The notes beneath the pieces were generated by a model, which worked only from the letters and a program-made list of their open reading frames with translations, did no database searches and was not told where the DNA came from. Below, one piece after another: positions 57,591 to 64,000 of a stretch of 64,000 nt of DNA. Within the stretch, counting starts at the first letter, position 1. Every line of letters begins with the position of its first letter. The position numbers were made by a program, and so were the translations under genes. Origin of the DNA: Thermoanaerobacterium sp. CMT5567-10 (GTDB taxonomy: Bacteria; Bacillota; Thermoanaerobacteria; Thermoanaerobacterales; Thermoanaerobacteraceae); assembly GCF_030534315.2 (NCBI RefSeq), contig NZ_CP130558.2, positions 2,408,501 through 2,472,500 on the forward strand, in the 5' to 3' direction.

Positions 57591-57662
57591 AAAGGAAAAG
57601 TTTTAAAATTATCTATTTTCCTTTTATCTATTAAAGAGTACCTATCTATAAAAAATACAACC
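57591..57662 (-). promoter_or_regulatory. GGTTGT-N17-ACTCTTT promoter element with 5' stem-loop (copy 4)
   Basis: Minus strand: GGTTGT (57662-57657), 17 bases, ACTCTTT (57639-57633), then a nine-base stem AAAGGAAAA/TTTTCCTTT (57624-57616 with 57599-57591). The stem sequence differs from the other copies but keeps the same place. It would transcribe the holin and split-sigma genes, implying autoregulation. Confidence 0.65.
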
Positions 57663-57705
57663 CATTAATTGTAGTTTTTAGGAAAAACAATCATATAAAT
57701 AAGAA

Positions 57706-57741
57706 AGTAAAAACAGGGCATAACAATTTATTTGCCCTGTT
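57706..57741 (-). terminator. Isolated terminator-like hairpin (minus strand)
   Basis: Minus strand: AACAGGGCA/TGCCCTGTT (57741-57733 with 57720-57712) followed by TTT. No gene ends here on this strand; TATAAT lies 40 bases upstream, so it may end a very short RNA or be a relic. Confidence 0.5.
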
Positions 57742-57853
57742 CCCCATCGAAATCTATTATTTTGTGCATATTATAGCATAATTTTAAATTAATGTAATTT
57801 ATTTTAATAATTTTTAATAATTTGTAATATTTGCGTAATAAATAATGAAACGA

Positions 57854-57873
57854 TTAGTTGTATAATATTGTTA
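57854..57873 (+). promoter_or_regulatory. Shared lipoprotein promoter motif (copy 2)
   Basis: GATTAGTTGTATAAT then ATTGTTA, TATAAT at 57861-57866, 39 bases before the lipoprotein start. Matches the copies at 54.6 and 59.9 kb. Confidence 0.6.
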
Positions 57874-57899
57874 AAAGTTTTAAGTGGGAGGAAGATTAC

Positions 57900-58991
57900 A
57901 TGAAAAGATTTTTTATCGCTTTGTTGGTTTTAACAATATTCTTAAGTGGGTGTGGAAGTAAAACAAGTAATGTTATAAAGAATAATAATGCTAAGCAAAC
58001 ATATGATTTTCAGTATATTAAAATGACGACACAATACAACGGTTGGGCTTTAGGGGGAAATAAAATTTATATTACTAGCGATAAAGGTAAGACATGGATT
58101 GATGTATCACCTGCCAATAAAAATAACATTTTTTCATGGTACTTTTTAAACGAAAATTATTCTTGGGTGCTATATTCAGATGGAACTTTATATGAGACTA
58201 GAAATAAAGGTAAAAGTTGGGTTGGTTCGAAAGTTCCTTTTACAATGGGTAAATTATTTTTTCTTCAAAATAAAGATGGATTAAGAGGTTGGATGTTAAA
58301 AGAATATGGACCGGCATCTGGAGACAATCCTGTTGATGTGTATAAATTAATAAATAGCAAATGGGTTCTAATAAGCAAAAGGGAAATTTCAAATAATTCG
58401 TTAAAAGATGATAATTCAATTTCATTTGAAGGAGAAAAGGCATCTTTCATTTTTTTACCTGATGCTAAGACTGGCATTATCACAGTAGAATATCGTATAC
58501 CGGGAAAATATGGATTGTACTTAAGCAGTGATAGTGGCTATACATGGAATAAAAAAAACATACCATTACTTTCAAAATTCAAAGATGATAGCATTTTATT
58601 TTATTCTCCTAAATTTTTTGATTATGAAAAAGAAACTATCGTAATTTTACCAGTTTGTATTTACGATATTAATCATAACGACTACCGAATAATTTTTATG
58701 GACAGTAGTGATAATGGTTCAACATGGAAAGAAGTATCGTCATTTTCAACGAAAGAAAAACCGATTGAGATAAATTTAGTAGATAAAAATAATTGGAATG
58801 TTTTAATAAACAATGTATTGTTTATCACAAATGACAACGGTAAAACGTGGAATAAAGTTAACATCCCTAAGAATACAGTACAAATACAATTTGTAGATTC
58901 TAAAAATGGGTGGGCTTTAGTTAAATCACAATTGGGTACAAATTTATATTACAGTAAAAATGGTGGACTTTCATGGGAAAATCTTTTTTAA
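57900..58991 (+). CDS. Lipoprotein with BNR-like repeats (paralogue 2)
   Basis: 363 residues. Lipobox FLSGC (Cys 18). Asp-box-like blades include TSDKGKTWID, TRNKGKSWVG, SSDSGYTWNK, SSDNGSTWKE, TNDNGKTWNK and SKNGGLSWEN, alternating with NGWAL strands, as in Ycf48-type beta-propellers. It resembles paralogue 1 in the signal peptide and repeats but is shorter. GGGAGGA precedes the ATG. Function unknown; surface display is expected. Confidence 0.82.
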   Translation: MKRFFIALLVLTIFLSGCGSKTSNVIKNNNAKQTYDFQYIKMTTQYNGWALGGNKIYITSDKGKTWIDVSPANKNNIFSWYFLNENYSWVLYSDGTLYETRNKGKSWVGSKVPFTMGKLFFLQNKDGLRGWMLKEYGPASGDNPVDVYKLINSKWVLISKREISNNSLKDDNSISFEGEKASFIFLPDAKTGIITVEYRIPGKYGLYLSSDSGYTWNKKNIPLLSKFKDDSILFYSPKFFDYEKETIVILPVCIYDINHNDYRIIFMDSSDNGSTWKEVSSFSTKEKPIEINLVDKNNWNVLINNVLFITNDNGKTWNKVNIPKNTVQIQFVDSKNGWALVKSQLGTNLYYSKNGGLSWENLF

Positions 58992-58998
58992 AAGAAGA

Positions 58999-59037
58999 AG
59001 AGAAGGCGATAAATTTATTATAAAGCCTTCTCTTTTT
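58999..59037. terminator. Terminator between convergent genes
   Basis: AGAGAAGGC (58999-59007) with GCCTTCTCT (59025-59033) followed by T4; it serves the lipoprotein and possibly the convergent DUF1906 gene. Confidence 0.75.
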
Positions 59038-59049
59038 CGTTATATTCTA

Positions 59050-59691
59050 TTATAATTTCCATCCTCCAGCTGCATCATTTGATATGTCTAGATCTACATT
59101 TATTGAACAAAGTGTTTGATTTGAAGCTGTCTGCCTTAAATGATATCCGGACCATGGATTTGTATTTCTGCCACCACTCCAACCTGGCGCATATGCTTGG
59201 AAAAAGTAAGTTGCAATTCCTTGATCTTTGCACCATGTTAGTACATCATAACTTCCATAAACACCAATTTTATAATGTACAACTTGTTCGCCAGCCTTTT
59301 GGCGTTCGTAAATATACTGAAGGTATCCATCATTAATTCCTTTAAAATAATCCAAAATACTTTGCTTTTGGGTCGTAGTAGCATCAAAATCAACTGCAAA
59401 GTATATAGGAGTATCAGCACTTTGCTCTAAATCAGCGGCATAATTGAATGCATTATCTCCATCTAATTTTCCCTGATTATACGTAAAATAACTAGGACTA
59501 TTGGCAGGACCATCCTCCCATATAGATACGATATATAACCCTGCCGAAGAGATTTTTTGTACTTCATTTGCTGTTAAAGCTTTCCATGTATTTGTAACTG
59601 CAAAGTAACGTCCTATAAAGGTCTTACCTTGATTTTTTAAACATGTTAAAACGTTTGATACATTTGTTGCTGTATGAATTCCATTACCCAT
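59050..59691 (-). CDS. DUF1906 glycoside-hydrolase-like protein without signal peptide
   Basis: 213 residues matching the DUF1906/Rv2525c-like TIM-barrel related to GH25 lysozymes: TFIGRYFAVTN, LYIVSIWEDG, DTPIYFAVDFDA with an acidic active-site-type cluster, IGVYGSYDVLTWCKDQG, and the terminal NVDLDISNDAAGGW. Members act on or bind peptidoglycan. As with the L,D-transpeptidase-like protein, no signal peptide is present (MGNGIHTATNVSNVL). The start follows GTGAGGT on the minus strand; its leader contains copy 3 of the shared element. Confidence 0.85.
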   Translation of the reverse strand: MGNGIHTATNVSNVLTCLKNQGKTFIGRYFAVTNTWKALTANEVQKISSAGLYIVSIWEDGPANSPSYFTYNQGKLDGDNAFNYAADLEQSADTPIYFAVDFDATTTQKQSILDYFKGINDGYLQYIYERQKAGEQVVHYKIGVYGSYDVLTWCKDQGIATYFFQAYAPGWSGGRNTNPWSGYHLRQTASNQTLCSINVDLDISNDAAGGWKL

Positions 59692-59722
59692 TTTTTTTTA
59701 CCTCACTTTCGTTAGTTTTTTA

Positions 59723-59790
59723 AGAAGGATTTTATCGGCCGATTTACCCTTCTATATTATAAAAGAGTGTTTTATTTTTAAAATACAACC
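59723..59790 (-). promoter_or_regulatory. GGTTGT-N16-ACTCTTT promoter element with 5' stem-loop (copy 3)
   Basis: Minus strand: GGTTGT (59790-59785), 16 bases, ACTCTTT (59768-59762), then AGAAGG/CCTTCT (59753-59748 and 59728-59723) around the palindrome ATCGGCCGAT. It precedes the DUF1906 gene and is the closest match to copy 1. Confidence 0.75.
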
Positions 59791-59877
59791 TTTGCTAAAA
59801 AATTCTAATTCAATTTGGCTAGAAATTTAATTGTTTTTTAATCATTTTTAATATTTATGTAATAATTAACAAATTGA

Positions 59878-59897
59878 TTAGATGTATAATATTGTTA
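59878..59897 (+). promoter_or_regulatory. Shared lipoprotein promoter motif (copy 3)
   Basis: GATTAGATGTATAAT then ATTGTTA, TATAAT at 59885-59890, 41 bases before the lipoprotein start. Confidence 0.6.
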
Positions 59898-59925
59898 AAA
59901 GGTTACGGGGAGGATGATCGATCAC

Positions 59926-60666
59926 ATGAAAAGATTTTTAGTCGGTTTATTGGTTTTGACATTATTCTTGAGTGGATGCGGAAGCAAAACGAGTGAAGAT
60001 AGCAGTAGTAAATTGCAAACAATTCAAACTTCAAATACTGCAAAAAATAATAGTGATAGTATAGGCGCGCCACACATTAATCAATATGTTCCACAGTTAA
60101 TTACATATAATGGGAATCATATATCTGCTTGGGTGAATCAATTCTTATTTGTTGAAAATGGTGACTTAAAAGAAAGCTATAATAATGATAAAAGTTATAT
60201 AAAACTTAGTTATGTAAAAGATAATACCATAAAAACTATTGATTTAACTTCATACGCATTAAAGTACGATTTGTTTAATGGTATTGACTATATAACTGCT
60301 TCTGCATCAGGTAAATATATTGTTTTAGAGTTTTCATCAGACGTTCCAATTAGTATTATTGTTGATACTTATACAAGTAAAAGCAGTATACTGTGGTATG
60401 ATGAGTCAAAAAAAGAAAGCATGATGAGAATTTCATTTAACCCCAATAATGATGAAGAGTTTGCTTTTTTGCCGTCAGCAGAAATAAATGGGCTTAATGG
60501 CAGTCATTCTTTAAAACATTATGAAATAAAAACTCATAAGATAAATACAGTAGGTGAAATTTCAGAGAAAGATATATCAATGCAAAATTCAATGATACAA
60601 TGGGGAAAAAACACAATCAGTGTCATTTCACTGGATAAAAGCAAAGTATTTAATTTCACATATTAA
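59926..60666 (+). CDS. Lipoprotein (paralogue 3 by signal peptide, different body)
   Basis: 246 residues with lipobox FLSGC (Cys 18); the first 18 residues are nearly the same as in the two lipoproteins upstream. The body lacks Asp-box repeats and instead resembles a partial TolB-like propeller (ITASASGKYIVLEFSSD, MRISFNPNNDEEFAFLPSAE), like the end of paralogue 1. It may be a truncated relative. GGGAGGA precedes the ATG. Confidence 0.78.
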   Translation: MKRFLVGLLVLTLFLSGCGSKTSEDSSSKLQTIQTSNTAKNNSDSIGAPHINQYVPQLITYNGNHISAWVNQFLFVENGDLKESYNNDKSYIKLSYVKDNTIKTIDLTSYALKYDLFNGIDYITASASGKYIVLEFSSDVPISIIVDTYTSKSSILWYDESKKESMMRISFNPNNDEEFAFLPSAEINGLNGSHSLKHYEIKTHKINTVGEISEKDISMQNSMIQWGKNTISVISLDKSKVFNFTY

Positions 60667-60745
60667 TCGCATTATATAGAACAAAGTTTGTATATGCAAT
60701 TTATTTGAGCGAAGAATTTTCAAAATCATTAAAGAGGGGTCTTGT

Positions 60746-61348
60746 ATGAAGGCAAAAAGTACAATGATTTTTGTAATAGGAATAATAGTTGGCATACTGT
60801 TATCTCAAATGTTAACAAGACATACAAGCATTTATGACAGCAATAGCAGTGCAGCGATATCTAAAAATATACAAAGTGTCGATATGGAGAACCCAATATC
60901 ACAAAAAGAAATTTTAAAGCAACTGAAAACAAACCCAGCTTTTGATATGTCAGAAATACCAGTTGTAGGTTCCGATATTTACGGACATGTTTGGAAGGAT
61001 ATGGGTACCAAATCAAATTCATTTACTTCATGGGAAATGCCTAAAGAATGGCAAAAATACATCTACACTGAAACAGACAAAACCGATCCTAAATCTATAA
61101 ACAATGGAGCCAACGATAAATTTTTATATATAACATTGCAAGGCGTTGTCTTTTTATATTTACCTCCTGACGGAAGGTATTGGTGCCCTGTACCGATGTT
61201 TGGAGATATTCCACCAGGTTCTTTAATAATTGCACAGCATGTCCCTTTAAAGCCTGCCGTTGAAGCAGGTGTAATTCCTGTATATCATGGTCAAGTATTT
61301 ATTAAAAGTTATCCATTGCCAAAAGAATGGCAGGATGCGCTAAGATAG
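60746..61348 (+). CDS. Unknown membrane-anchored protein
   Basis: 200 residues: one N-terminal membrane helix (~7-24), an Asn/Ser-rich linker, then a compact domain with LYITLQGVVFLYLPPDGRYWCPVPMFGDIP and repeated PKEWQ motifs. I recognise no family. GAGGGG precedes the ATG. It could be an extracytoplasmic enzyme or lipoprotein-cluster accessory; there is no direct evidence. Confidence 0.7.
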   Translation: MKAKSTMIFVIGIIVGILLSQMLTRHTSIYDSNSSAAISKNIQSVDMENPISQKEILKQLKTNPAFDMSEIPVVGSDIYGHVWKDMGTKSNSFTSWEMPKEWQKYIYTETDKTDPKSINNGANDKFLYITLQGVVFLYLPPDGRYWCPVPMFGDIPPGSLIIAQHVPLKPAVEAGVIPVYHGQVFIKSYPLPKEWQDALR

Positions 61349-61436
61349 TTTTTACAGACTTAATGAGTGCTCAGAAATCAACAAAACAATTAGTCGCAAA
61401 TATATGATTAAAAAGGTTTAAAGGGGGTCGATTTAG

Positions 61437-62012
61437 TTGCTCATGATACTAATTTCTGTAATAGCTATAATATATTCGATTATTTCTTTTAAACATCCAA
61501 AGCTTAGAATGCCTAAGATTAGATATACTGTGACGTTTTTTCTTTGTATACTTCTTGCGATTCATTTTTACTTAGACTATTTTCGAATAGGGTCGTTTAA
61601 CTCATTGGTTTTAAATAACTTCGACAATTCAAAAATCGTTTCGGTTATGTTGGCTAAAAATATTGACAATGATAAAAAAAGTATCATAAAAAGTACCAAT
61701 GATGCAAAAACAATAAATGACTTGATAGTGTATTTAAAGCAATTTAAACTTGTGCAATATAATGGCAAATATACTAGTGCAAATAATTATTCTTACGATA
61801 TTGTCTTTTATACCAATAAAAAAGATGAAAGAATCGGAATAAGTGTGACCAATGATAAGTATATTGATGTTGCCGTAGACACCACCAAAACTTACCATTT
61901 ATTCTTTTTTAATTGGTATAATAACATAAATGATTATAAATCTTATAAGATAGTTAACGGCAAGATAAATTCGCATTTTTTAGATTCTATATTAGATTCT
62001 ATAAAAGATTAA
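61437..62012 (+). CDS. Unknown membrane protein
   Basis: 191 residues with two N-terminal membrane helices (~3-17 and ~29-46) and a ~140-residue extracytoplasmic domain containing TNDAKTINDLIVYLKQFK and YTNKKDERIGISVTNDKYIDV, a layout like DUF5301-type small exported domains, though I cannot assign it. The start is a TTG ten bases after AAAGGGGG. Confidence 0.68.
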   Translation: MLMILISVIAIIYSIISFKHPKLRMPKIRYTVTFFLCILLAIHFYLDYFRIGSFNSLVLNNFDNSKIVSVMLAKNIDNDKKSIIKSTNDAKTINDLIVYLKQFKLVQYNGKYTSANNYSYDIVFYTNKKDERIGISVTNDKYIDVAVDTTKTYHLFFFNWYNNINDYKSYKIVNGKINSHFLDSILDSIKD

Positions 62013-62022
62013 TTTCAAAATC

Positions 62023-62065
62023 TGTGATATTTATCACAAACATTATGTTGATTTTGTTGTATAGT
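62023..62065 (+). promoter_or_regulatory. CRP/FNR-type site and promoter of the ferredoxin
   Basis: TGTGATATTTATCACA (62023-62038) is a perfect TGTGA-N6-TCACA palindrome as bound by CRP/FNR-family regulators. TATAGT at 62060-62065 without a good -35 would place the site near -41.5, the class II activation position. In clostridia a member of this family (HcpR) controls redox genes; the actual regulator is not in this window. Confidence 0.65.
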
Positions 62066-62099
62066 ATATTATGGCATATAAATGAATGGAGGTTATCAA

Positions 62100-62465
62100 A
62101 TGGTTAAAAGGAAGATAGTAAAGATTGATGAAGAGAAGTGCAATGGATGTGGACTTTGTATTTCACCGTGTGTTGAAAGCGCTATCGTTTTAGTAAATGG
62201 AAAAGCTAAAGTCATAAGTGAGGAGCTTTGTGATGGTGCTGGGGTATGCTTGAATGTATGTCCAACAGGTGCTTTGTCCATTGAAGAAAGGGAAGCGGCA
62301 CCTTTTAACGAAGAAGCTGCATTGAAGCACAAGGCTACCATCAACAAAGATAGATGTTCATATTGCGGCAATAGCGATGACGATGCACCAATCTTGACAT
62401 ATAAATACAAAGGAGAAATAAAGCAAGTCTGTGTAAGATGCCTTCCACATCTTATTCATGGTTAA
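62100..62465 (+). CDS. 4Fe-4S ferredoxin-like protein
   Basis: 121 residues. The first cluster motif is intact (CNGCGLCISPC). The second lacks its second Cys (CDGAGVCLNVCPTGAL, Ala at that place), as is usual in this family, so one 4Fe-4S and perhaps one 3Fe-4S or altered cluster are expected. The C-terminus adds CSYCG and CVRC, a zinc-ribbon- or rubredoxin-like unit. AATGGAGG precedes the ATG. It probably transfers electrons in the anaerobic redox or nitrosative-stress response. Confidence 0.88.
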   Translation: MVKRKIVKIDEEKCNGCGLCISPCVESAIVLVNGKAKVISEELCDGAGVCLNVCPTGALSIEEREAAPFNEEAALKHKATINKDRCSYCGNSDDDAPILTYKYKGEIKQVCVRCLPHLIHG

Positions 62466-62757
62466 TTCTTTTTGGAATATTAGGCGGTGGTGAAGATGCG
62501 CCAAGCTCTTTATGGCGTGGCGAATGGACAACTGTGATGCTATTCATGATTATTTCTATGTCTTCATCACTGCCTTTTGTTTTTTTCCTAAGTTCTACTC
62601 TAGGTAGAACTACTGTGACCTCATGTGGCACATCTATGTTTGTCTTTCTTTCTATTTCAATATCCAGACCATAAAGTCTTAGAGTTATTTTGTCATATCC
62701 TTTATTTTTTTTAAAGAATTTTTTTATCATTTTTAATAAATCATTTATATTAATCAT
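62452..62757 (-). CDS. Unknown small protein
   Basis: 101 residues, convergent with and overlapping the ferredoxin by 14 bases. The ATG follows GGGGG on the minus strand. A basic helix (LLKMIKKFFKKNKG) precedes a beta-rich part (ITLRLYGLDIEIER, VTVVLPRVELRKK) and an acidic-Ser/Pro tail. No family recognised and no membrane segment. Confidence 0.55.
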   Translation of the reverse strand: MININDLLKMIKKFFKKNKGYDKITLRLYGLDIEIERKTNIDVPHEVTVVLPRVELRKKTKGSDEDIEIIMNSITVVHSPRHKELGASSPPPNIPKRINHE

Positions 62758-62885
62758 AATAAAACCCCCAATACAATTTATGAAAAAGTAATATATACGT
62801 TCATATAAATGATGATGCATTGTATAAAATAAAGAATTTGATAGAAAATATAGAAAAAGTAATTAAGAAAAGAAAGGGTGTTTTT

Positions 62886-63434
62886 ATGAAAAATAATATG
62901 ACAGCAGCAAATCTGCGATCTGCATTTGGTGGAGAAAGCATGGCATATCAAAGGTATAAAGCGTGGGGTAAAATTGCTATGCAAGAAGGTTTTGGAAATG
63001 TATCAAAATTATTTAATGCAATTGCATACGCAGAAGAAGTTCACGCCGGAAATCACTTTAAAGCACATAAAGACATAGAGGGAGATTTTTTAGTACCAGC
63101 AATGGCTGGATTTGGCATAGGAAACACGTCGCTTAATTTAGGTAAAGCTATAAGTGGAGAACTTTTTGAAGTAAATGAGATGTATGCAACTTACATTGCT
63201 ACAGCAGAATTTCAGCAAGAACAGGAAGCTTTAAAATCATTTACATGGGCTAGAGAAGCTGAAAAAATTCATGCTGATCTTTTCAAAGAAGCCAAGTTAT
63301 CTGTTGACATGGGCAAAGACGTTAACTTCAATGAAGTACATATTTGCAGTGTTTGTGGCTATACGACAGTAGGACCTATACCTGAGAAGTGTCCTGTCTG
63401 TGGGGCAGAAAAAACGAAATTTGTGTCTTTTTAA
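62886..63434 (+). CDS. Rubrerythrin
   Basis: 182-residue diiron peroxidase used by anaerobes against hydrogen peroxide. The ferritin-like domain supplies metal ligands in FGGESMAYQRY, YAEEVHAGNH and EQEALKSFTWAREAEKIHADLF. The C-terminal rubredoxin centre is ICSVCGYTTVG and KCPVCGA. AGAAAGGGTG precedes the ATG; 22 upstream in-frame codons are discarded. Electrons may come from the ferredoxin encoded just upstream (inference). Confidence 0.95.
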   Translation: MKNNMTAANLRSAFGGESMAYQRYKAWGKIAMQEGFGNVSKLFNAIAYAEEVHAGNHFKAHKDIEGDFLVPAMAGFGIGNTSLNLGKAISGELFEVNEMYATYIATAEFQQEQEALKSFTWAREAEKIHADLFKEAKLSVDMGKDVNFNEVHICSVCGYTTVGPIPEKCPVCGAEKTKFVSF

Positions 63435-63508
63435 TTTTTTCCAGTAGTCTACTATTGCAATGAAAAGCATTTAGGTATATACCCTGACTTTTGCAGCAAA
63501 AAAGGATA

Positions 63509-63558
63509 AAAAAAGCCCATAAGCCCTTTAAAATGAAGGCTTTCGGGCTTTCTGTTTT
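63509..63558 (+). terminator. Terminator after rubrerythrin
   Basis: AAAGCCC (63512-63518) with GGGCTTT (63545-63551), inner stem AAGCC/GGCTT (63521-63525, 63538-63542), then T-rich sequence. Confidence 0.78.
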
Positions 63559-63582
63559 TGTCAATAAGTTGTAGTGGAAATG

Positions 63583-63999
63583 TCATTTTTTTACTTCTCC
63601 TAAAATTTTTTTAATCTCTCCTAATGTCATAATCTTTTTCCCAAAATCAATACCTAATTCTTTACCTATATCTTCAAGAACATCATTATTAAAATCAAAC
63701 AGGTAATAATTTTCTTGTATGTAACTGCAGGATGCTTTTGCTAGACTCTCAAGTATAGCTGAAACAGAATATTTTCCATTTAATCTATATTCAAGTATCC
63801 TCACAATTACAAGTGATATAAAGCATATCAGAAAATGAGCATCAATATGCTCTTTTAGTGATAAATACACCGGTCTGCTTTCGATATCACTTTTAGTTAT
63901 TTTAAAAGATTCTTCTATTTTCCAAAGGCCACGGTACATTTCAATAATTTTATCATCAGATTCTTTGTATTCGCTAGTAACTATTGCATAGTATCCATC
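63583..63999 (-). CDS. IS1634/IS4-type DDE transposase, C-terminal part (cut by window edge)
   Basis: Minus-strand frame entering from the right edge; 138 residues visible. YYAIVTSE, YRGLWKIEESFKITKSD, SRPVYLSLKEHIDAHFLICF match the C-terminal part of DDE_Tnp_1 transposases, including the Y(R)...W-x-I-E-x-x-F motif that contains the third catalytic acid. The end at 63583 looks natural, so this is the 3' end of an insertion sequence; its other end and terminal repeats lie outside. Confidence 0.85.
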   Translation of the reverse strand, partial: DGYYAIVTSEYKESDDKIIEMYRGLWKIEESFKITKSDIESRPVYLSLKEHIDAHFLICFISLVIVRILEYRLNGKYSVSAILESLAKASCSYIQENYYLFDFNNDVLEDIGKELGIDFGKKIMTLGEIKKILGEVKK

Positions 64000-64000
64000 A

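Noticed and set aside
59723-59753. Sigma-D (flagellar) promoter suggested by GCCGATAA on the minus strand
   Set aside because: No TAAA at the required 15-base distance, the GATAA end is not kept in the other copies, and the palindrome is better explained as part of the leader stem-loop.
62438-62674. Plus-strand frame after the ferredoxin
   Set aside because: It overlaps the ferredoxin end, has no ribosome site and is opposite a minus-strand frame with a better start.

Overview
The window is a low-GC, gene-dense Firmicutes chromosome segment. The gene content (pcrA-ligA-gatCAB order, Opp peptide transporter, preQ1 genes, CimA, rubrerythrin), AT-rich codon use, strong AGGAGG-type ribosome sites and strictly anaerobic character fit a thermophilic clostridium; my best guess is a Thermoanaerobacterium-like organism. 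That is recognition from memory, not a database result.

Layout. 1-5.7 kb: end of pcrA, then ligA and gatCAB. 6-13.8 kb: an oligopeptide ABC transporter with two paralogous lipoprotein receptors (oppA twice) and oppBCDF. 13.8-19.6 kb: an unknown membrane protein, an unannotated-size Cys-rich protein, a cell-wall amidase, and an rph-rdgB-phosphodiesterase operon. 19.6-20.4 kb: eight tRNA genes behind a consensus promoter and closed by a terminator. 20.8-26 kb: a signalling patch with a twice-frameshifted receiver-PAS-GGDEF gene, a receiver protein with a degenerate GGDEF, a decayed TolB-like gene with an unusual leader, and a soluble MCP with a C-terminal sensor domain. 26.1-30.4 kb: tRNA-Leu, a YbaK-type deacylase, and a putative surface-protein/glycosyltransferase cassette. 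30.4-32.1 kb: an IscB gene with a highly structured upstream RNA (OMEGA-type RNA-guided nuclease, IS200/IS605 related), inserted against a tetR gene. 32-42.5 kb: tetR and its likely target yhgE, galU-wzz behind a Pho-box-like repeat, a preQ1 riboswitch controlling queT-queF, and several enzymes. 42.6-49 kb: an AddAB-type recombination nuclease pair. 49-54.3 kb: housekeeping genes and an ECF sigma/anti-sigma pair.

54.3-60.7 kb is the most unusual part. Peptidoglycan-acting proteins without signal peptides (an L,D-transpeptidase-like protein, a DUF1906 glycoside-hydrolase-like protein, and the remnant of a peptidoglycan-binding protein) lie on the minus strand, each divergent from a plus-strand lipoprotein or next to one. 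Between them, also on the minus strand, is a three-gene operon encoding a holin-like protein and a sigma factor split into two polypeptides. All four minus-strand units are preceded by the same bipartite motif, GGTTGT-N16/17-ACTCTTT, followed by a 5' stem-loop. I interpret this as the promoter of a small regulon read by the split sigma factor, possibly controlling holin-assisted release of wall-active enzymes.

60.7-64 kb: two unknown membrane-anchored proteins, a ferredoxin behind a CRP/FNR-type palindrome, a rubrerythrin and the 3' part of a transposase that runs off the window.
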